From contig OZ010800.1 of NCBI GenBank assembly GCA_963932465.1, positions 31,374,852 through 31,438,851 of the forward strand: a stretch of DNA of 64,000 nucleotides, written 5' to 3'. The first letter of the stretch is position 1. Every line of letters begins with the position of its first letter. Below are positions 57,771-64,000 of the stretch, one piece after another. A program made the position numbers and the translations under genes. The stretch is from Maratus speciosus (lineage: Eukaryota > Arthropoda > Arachnida > Araneae > Salticidae). The notes under the pieces were generated by a model that was not told the DNA's origin, ran no database searches, and saw nothing but the letters and a program-made list of their open reading frames with translations.

Positions 57771-59423
57771 AAGCATGGCGTACAATATGCAAATACAGAT
57801 GATTTGACATGATCCATCAAATTTGCGCGGGAAAACATTTCCAAACAAACTTTAACTGGACTTTTTGAGTCAATCACTGCACGATTTATAAGGGTCATTG
57901 AAAAAAAAGTGGATTTAAAAATATTAATTTATTTCCAGTCATATTTCATTATGTCCTTATAAATTTTTCCATGTTTCACGTCATATATTTCTACTAATAC
58001 ATGATTTATAAATTTATTGTAATTTAATTTCGTATTAATAGGCTTCTAATGTTTCCCGAGAAGTAAATTATGTTTGATTTTTTTTCAGTTGATAATTACT
58101 TTAATACATATTACTCATTTTTCAAAGTGTCCTTATAATTTTTCCAATGGTTGTATAAACACTTTTAACGCAAAATGAGTTTTTTCTAACTGCGCCAGAT
58201 CAGAACAGCAAACCGAAATGATGAAAGATAAACCGACATTGCTAAGTTTTTCTTTTAATTGAAGGTAATATATAATTTATTGGAGGATCGACCACTTTCA
58301 TCCATTTGTATAAAAGATAAGCATTTTTAGAAGCACCCCAAAGTACGAAAAGAAAGGGGGCAGAAATTGACCATTTTTTAGACCATAGACTGAAACTTTG
58401 TTAATTTTAAACTTTTTCACCTCAAAGTGCATCAAGCTCCAGACAATATTATCTACTTTCATAATCTTTAACGAAAATTGATTGGAAATGACTCTGGCGA
58501 TATGTCAGATTCAGATTGGAAGCGCACAGTGCACATCCACCCACGCAACTCGATTAATTTTTTATTTAAAAATATTTGAAATGTCTTCAAATGGTAATAA
58601 ATGAAATGGAAAAAATCGAGAGCTAAAATCTTCATTCCTATTACAGGAAAAAATGCTTAAAAACAACTTTTTCTTTTGCCTTCTATAGGCAAATATCCTC
58701 TTAAATATTTTATACAAGCTTGTTTTCAAATTTGTAATAGATCTTTCATAAGCTATCACGAAAACAGCCACCAGCTGTCAGGACAATGATGTGTGTGATC
58801 TTGGGAACTGACAAATCTTCGAGTCAAATTGATATGTATTTCAACGCCATAACAGAAGATCGTTACTTGTCGTTATAATATATTTTAATATCCAGTAATC
58901 CGGCAATCATCTTAAAACATTTCAGATTACTGTGTTTTCGGAAGTTGCTGGGTTTAGGTGGATGTCGGTGAGTGCATCTGGTAGGGTATTGTACCTTTTT
59001 CAAATTCAAAATGAATTCACATTTTGAATAAAAATGCCATTGTTTTCAAAACTTTCAGTTACCATACTTCCTTCAAATTAAGAATTCAGTATTCCTGTGT
59101 AATTTTTACATATATTTATTTTTATAATTTATTTAATATTTATTAGTGTACTTTTAATATTTGGAGATGGACCATACTATTTTGTCCAGCTCGTATACTT
59201 GAAATTTTTGCACAAAATATTTATTGATCTTTGTATTTTTGTAAACTACAAAATGTTTAAAATTCAATGATTAGAAAACTGTTGCTCAACCTGTATTTCA
59301 ATCACTGAAATACGCCAATACGTCAAATAGTATTATTTTGAATAAAGATTTCTTTTATAAAGTGTGCTAAATTCTGTTTAATTATTAAAAATATATTAAA
59401 ACTGAAATATTTGCTAAACTTAC
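57771..59423. other. Non-coding DNA, probably intron of the channel gene
   Basis: It lies 3' of the DEG/ENaC exon on the minus strand. I found no second exon; the open frame at 58771-58562 (minus) has no family resemblance. Intron status is inferred from the splice donor at 59423. Confidence 0.5.
59418..59423 (-). promoter_or_regulatory. Splice donor of the channel exon
   Basis: On the minus strand the exon ends in CC and the intron begins GTAAGT, a full-consensus 5' splice site. The intron falls between the second and third base of a codon. Confidence 0.75.
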
Positions 59424-59755
59424 GGATTGTTGCTACAATATGTGTAGGCAGGCCAATTGTAACTTCTTGATGCATCTGGAGAAATATTCACAACCTCTGG
59501 ATACTCTAGTACATGGTTCAGAAATGTAACACAGTGATATATAAATCCTGTAATGCAGAATGTTGAAATACATACTTTGAAGATTTTTCTATACTTGCCG
59601 TGCGTTGTAAAAATACTGGATACTATTGAAACAATGGACTCTTGAAATACTCTAGTTGCGTATGATTTTACAGATGGCTTGTGAGAGATGGCATTGTTAG
59701 ATATTTCTTCGACATTAATGTTAACCGACGGTAAATTGGAATTACTGTTATCCAT
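59424..59755 (-). CDS. DEG/ENaC-type sodium channel, first coding exon (partial)
   Basis: The exon encodes 110 full residues plus two bases. Residues 1-45 are a polar N-terminus. THGKYRKIF (51-59) contains the conserved His-Gly pair (52-53) that affects gating in this family. About 58-80 is the first transmembrane segment (KVCISTFCITGFIYHCVTFL). YNWPAYTYCSNNP (99-111) corresponds to the FPAVTICNxNP block at the start of the extracellular domain. The ATG is fixed by an in-frame TAA immediately upstream. The exon ends CC|GTAAGT at 59424/59423, so translation past NP in genomic DNA meets an intronic stop. Such channels are trimeric, amiloride-sensitive Na+ channels of the plasma membrane. No later exon is in the window. 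The specific orthologue is unknown. Confidence 0.82.
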
Positions 59756-59760
59756 TTACT

Positions 59761-59777
59761 CTGTAATTAAATAAAAA
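59761..59777 (-). promoter_or_regulatory. Splice acceptor before the channel start codon
   Basis: On the minus strand TTTTTATTTAATTACAG directly precedes AGTAAATGG, which includes the start codon. This implies at least one upstream 5' untranslated exon. An alternative AG two bases further on (59760-59759) would remove only two exon bases. Confidence 0.6.
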
Positions 59778-62084
59778 CATATTTTATAAAAATGAAAAAT
59801 TTTTATTTAGTAACGACATTATTATTTTATATTATATTAAGCAATATATTCCTTAATTCTAAATTTTAGAATTCCTTTATTCTGCAGAACGAATCACCCA
59901 GACAACAGTATGTATACTGACATCCAGTCTGTTATATGAAAGAATTCAACAAAATAATTTGGAGGTTTTGGAACTCCAAGAAATGCTCGTGACGTAAATG
60001 CACTTCATTAATTTAGCACAATTACTCAGATTGTTATATAAATCGCAGGTAATTACCTACGATGTATTTTGTTTCAGATAAGAAACTGGATCAATAATTT
60101 TATCTGAGTGAATTGCTCCACTGGTCTTTTCTAGGATACCTTAGGTGACAGGTCATTGACAGCTTAAGCCAGATGCCCTGGTATGTGTAGTGGTAATATG
60201 TATACCCCTTAGTTTTTCACGCCAAAATGATTTTCAGTCTTTTACTTCGCGCACAGATTTTCGCCCGTAAAGAAAGCGGTAGTTTCGAGGCTGAAAAACA
60301 ATCCAGTAGATGGTGGTACTTGCCGGAGTACTTTTAAAGAAATTCATTGTTGTCCTTTGTGAGATGATTTTCGATTCCAAAGTGTGATGTTTTCTGTTTT
60401 TTCACAGAAATAATGTAGTTTGTGCTTGGGAGTGTAAGATAATTGTTTTTTTTCTAGCATGCTTAGTATATTATGTAGAATTCGTTTATTTATTTATTTA
60501 TTTATTTTTTTTTTGATAAATCGATTAGTTACTTTTATAAAACCTATTCAAAGCAAGTAAAAAATTATTCCACTTTGTCCTGCAATGTTTACCTATTAAA
60601 TATTTGTTCTTGAAAACACTTTTTTTTTATTTATATGATTTTGTTTCTAGAAAGAATTATAATATTTATTAAATCGAAATTTAGGTTAAATGCCTTTTAT
60701 TTTACATTTATTGATTTATTGTTTTCTGAAAGTAAAGGCAATTGGTAAAAATTTTCATTGTAACATAAGCTAATGGCACTAAAAAAGTTTTCTTCATTTT
60801 ATTTGTAGCTACCATAAATAAAACACCATATTACATTACCATATCATTACTTTGTGTAGTAATGCACTGTCTAAGAAAAAAAAGTAAACACACTTACTCT
60901 GCAACAAATTAACGGTGAAGATTGGTACCAAACGATTGGAAACGATTCTACTTTTAAAAGATGTATATAAAATTTGCCATCTCAAAATCAGCCTAAACAT
61001 TGTTTTTTACGATGTTAATAATCTATTTTGATACAATATTCTAAATCTTAGCTTCACGTTATGCATACAAACCTAATTTCAAGTAATTTGGATGATACGT
61101 TTATGAATTATAAACAGTTAAAATTTAGGTCTTCTACAATTAAATTGCATTTTCATATTTTTATTAATATTTGCTGAAATTACAATCCTACTGCACTAAT
61201 TTTTTGTATGGTTTTAACACTAAGAAAACCTAACATAATTACGTTGAATTTATAATTTTTATAATTTTGTAATATGAATTTAAAAAATTATATTCGTAAA
61301 AATTATCAATTGCATCCTACAAACTTTTGATGGATTCATATTTAACATGTGCTTCTTTATGTACATACCAAAATTTCAAATATTTTTCGACTTATACTTA
61401 AAAAACTTCAGAGGCCGTAAATGATGTGCAGAAAAGTATAATTTGAGAAAAATATCTTTCTCATTTTATTGAAAAGTTTCGGCTGGAATTACGGTGCCTT
61501 ACTTAAGATCAACTTATAGCGCAGGTCTGTCTTACGATGTAAGCAAATCTTAAGCCTTATTTCAGTGCCTCGCGATTTTAGCTGACCTGAAAGCCAGCTA
61601 TTTTAAAATAAAATAGCAGAATAAGTTTAATGATAGAAATATTAATCATATTTCAAAAGAGGATAACGAATGTAAAATTATTATGACGTCTTTTTAACGT
61701 AGATTTCGTTTTTGTTCTTCAAGTAAATCGGAATCATAAAAGCACGACACAGTTTCTCTGCAAGCAAAAAAAACCAACAACAATGTAATGAACTGTAAAA
61801 GAAGGGAATTTTCGCTAATTGATGGCAAAAGGTTTTACAAAACCTTTTTACTACTCTGTCTAGTTTATATTTTGCTGACTGGCCAAAACGAGATTTTTTA
61901 CACCTCGATGTATCACGTTCTATTTATCATAGAAGCAAAATTATGGTTTCTAAGGAAGAGTGCTTGCCAAGTACCTAAGGAAACACAAGTAAAGCGGAAT
62001 CCGACAAATACGTTTTCAGTAAATGCGATTTTTAAAGTTTTGTTTTTTGCACTTTTTAAATACTTGTTCAGACCAAAAACTGTT
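59778..62084. other. Non-coding DNA upstream of the channel exon
   Basis: A patch of higher GC at about 60160-60330 might contain an untranslated exon, but nothing decides it. An ATTT-type microsatellite lies at 60486-60511. The 121-codon frame starting at 61788 has no recognisable domain, and its end falls in a duplicated repeat, so it is not called a gene. Confidence 0.4.
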
Positions 62085-62620
62085 GACAGGGATACAGCAA
62101 TGTGTAATTATCGGATTTTCATGTGGTTTGCTGCATGTGAATTATTTTTTTGAGTAGTTCAAACCGTTGAATGTGTCATATAAAAATATTATTTAGTTTT
62201 GATTTATACCAGTTTAAGGTAATTAATTCCTATCCTTAACAAGGAAAAAAAATATTTAATAGCCTGAATCTGTTCAAAATGGAATTATACACATTAGGTT
62301 AAGATATGTTACTACAGTCGACCCAAATAAGCTTTCTATCGTAAAACAGAATTGTAGCATTTACTGTTCGTTTGCAGGGCAACTCAAAATACATTTTGAC
62401 AGGACTAAAGAGTTTTGTTATTATCGGGTTTTTACATGGTTTACTGTATTTAATTTTTTTTATAAATTCAAATCTTTAAAATTTCGTGTAAAAGTATTAA
62501 TTATTTTTTATTTATATGAGTTTGAAGTAATTGATTTATATACTTAACACGTAGCAAAAATATATTAAATGGCATAATTCTTGCCAAAATGGTCGTATAC
62601 ACGTGATATTATTTTTGACG
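62085..62620 (+). repeat. Diverged tandem duplication, period about 311 bp
   Basis: The block with ATTATCGGATTTTCATGTGG at 62107 recurs as ATTATCGGGTTTTTACATGG at 62418. Following matches include TTTATACCAGTTTAAGGTAA with TTTATATGAGTTTGAAGTAA, and TCAAAATGGAATTATACAC with CCAAAATGGTCGTATACAC. Non-coding. Confidence 0.7.
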
Positions 62621-63498
62621 GAGGTACTGCGAACATTAACCATCGTGGAATGCCCTGATGATATTCAAGGAGAAATTCGATTATAGAAACACGCCAGAGG
62701 ATCTCGATTAGGGAGAATTTCTAGGTAAACACCGACTATAGAGAAACCACACAACATGCTCAAAAAGTTAATTCGAAAACTTTAATGAATCACAGAGTAT
62801 TTGCAATCAGAAAAACAATTCAACAGAACTTTGGGATTACTGTTTATCATACTGAAATTTCAGAAAATGTTCTCTTCCATTATATTGCTTTTATACTAAA
62901 ATGCTTGAAAATTGATAGTAAAGACCATTTATTTATTCCATTCCATTTTAGACCATTCCATTTATTATAATTTTTTTGGTGTTAAAGATATGCATATAAA
63001 CAAATATATGAACTTTGTTTGAGTTTCACATACTGTAACAACTGGATGATGATTTCTTCCATTTTATTTTGAATTAGGTACTCATGATAGTTAAATTATA
63101 ATTTATGTATTTCTGTTACTTTTAAAACTGATAAAGTTGTTTTATATTTGTATACATGCATTTTTATATATGTATGTCTTTTTATTTTCTGTCTATATGT
63201 ATAGTACACATAATCGAATATTTTTTCAACAACTTTGTAACTTAACAAATTTAAGCCAATGTACAAAGGTAATATAGTAAGCAAGGTTTTATATTATGTA
63301 ACTTTTGATTCAATATTTACAACCATTTTATATCAAATAATTTTTTTGCAATTTTATTAGATTTTTTTTTGTTTATTTAAAAAGATTAATATGGAGAATT
63401 ATAAAACTGATCTACTCTATTACATTGGACTTGTTAATTAAAGAGGGAAATCGATATGCCATGAATAGCTTTTACTTCATTAACACTTTCCAACATAG
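62621..63498. other. Non-coding AT-rich DNA
   Basis: No gene or RNA was recognised; the small frames at 62785 (plus) and 63284 (minus) have no support. Confidence 0.5.
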
Positions 63499-64000
63499 TT
63501 GAAAAATGTTTATGACATCGGTTTGTCTGGCTGTCTGTCCGTCTGGCCGTCTGTCCGTATGGCCGCCTGTCCACGCTCTAACTCTCGTAAATATGCTCGG
63601 ATCGTTCTGAAATTTTCGGATGTTAGTGACCTTTACCATAGTACGTACCCTATTTCAAAGAAAGTTTGTAGCATTTTTGTTCATTTACAGGGACAGGCAA
63701 ATTTTTCCGTTACATTACGGCCAATGGGAAAAAATCGTTTCAAATGATTTTTAATGGTGTTACTCTCTTTCAAACACAGTAAAATTGATATTCTTTTATG
63801 AAGTTCACTAAAATATGCATTCTGTTGAATAGGCGGTACAAAGAATAGTTATTGTTCATTTACAGAGCCACACAAAAATATTCCGTTCATAATGGTATAG
63901 GGGAAATTGTTTGCGGTGTATTTGAAAAGATTTCAGATACTACATTGTATCCGAATTACTGTATATTAGTAATGATTGCTCGAAATGCATTTTTAATTAT
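63499..64000 (+). repeat. Repeat with GTCTGTCC head, runs to the window end
   Basis: A GTCTGTCCGTCTGGCC microsatellite-like head (63521-63575) is followed by CTAACTCTCG and CGGATCG. Two units of about 177 bp then follow, each with TTGTTCATTTACAG (63679 and 63855) and a TTCCGTT word. The layout of microsatellite, AACTCTCG motif and tandem units is that of TRE-A and TRE-B. The right end is outside the window. Confidence 0.65.

Noticed and set aside
56805..57865. Terminal repeats of the Tc3-like relic (AACATTTCTAAACAAACTTT and AACATTTCCAAACAAACTTT)
   Set aside because: The two words are in direct, not inverted, orientation, so they are not the expected terminal inverted repeats.
60160..60330. 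Untranslated first exon of the channel gene
   Set aside because: Somewhat higher GC on the expected side of the exon, but no decisive donor site or transcript evidence.
61788..62153. 121-codon open frame with hydrophobic segments
   Set aside because: No family resemblance, AT-rich composition like its surroundings, and its 3' part lies in a diverged tandem duplication whose second copy is not open.

Overview
The window is eukaryotic: AT-rich, mostly non-coding, and crowded with transposable elements in several states of decay. The element mix (Gypsy and BEL/Pao retrotransposons, mariner-like elements with long terminal inverted repeats, many fold-back elements) and one DEG/ENaC-type channel exon with clean splice sites suggest an arthropod, plausibly a spider or other arachnid. 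That taxonomic guess is an inference from family resemblance only. No complete host gene is present. The single convincing host coding exon is on the minus strand at 59424-59755.

Layout. 1-8.5 kb: two degraded Gypsy retrotransposons. Gypsy-A (20 to about 3517) carries integrase UPSTREAM of reverse transcriptase and ends with RNase H, then a polypurine tract and its LTR. It lies against Gypsy-B (about 3518-8530), which has the usual RT-RNase H-integrase order. 8.7-10.7 kb: a tandem-repeat-cored element (here called TRE-A). 11-22.6 kb: AT-rich DNA with short inverted-repeat elements (two with 8-bp target duplications), a 297-bp tandem array and a long fold-back element. 22.6-26.8 kb: repeat heads and a nest in which two mariner-type elements (C and MLE-2) sit in a TA tract between inverted arms. 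27.8-30.3 kb: a second, complete TRE-A. 32.0-32.4 kb: a small fold-back element.

32.99-47.13 kb is one nested structure. A mariner-like element with a DUF4817-like transposase (MLE-1, minus strand) is split by a BEL/Pao retrotransposon (34243-46086). The BEL is itself interrupted by a second integrase-first Gypsy (Gypsy-2, about 34410-38877) and by a 3.6-kb non-coding insert (40477-44105). 48.6-51.25 kb: a second tandem-cored family (TRE-B) with about 16 units of roughly 150 bp. 51.7-54.7 kb: a 3-kb inverted-repeat element with a tandem core. 57.0-57.8 kb: a Tc3-like transposase relic. 59.4 kb: the channel exon. 62-64 kb: further repeat modules.

Main points of interest: (1) two Gypsy copies share integrase-before-RT order and a conserved EE[LF]GEV linker; (2) TRE-A and TRE-B share an architecture of 5' palindrome, microsatellite, tandem array, inverted copy of the 5' stem near the 3' end and a hairpin, which resembles Helentron-derived DINE-1/pearl elements; (3) three otherwise dissimilar repeat families share the motif AACTCYYG-N10-CSGAT with identical spacing. 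The LTR elements and transposases shown here are broken by stops, frameshifts and deletions, and none looks able to move on its own.
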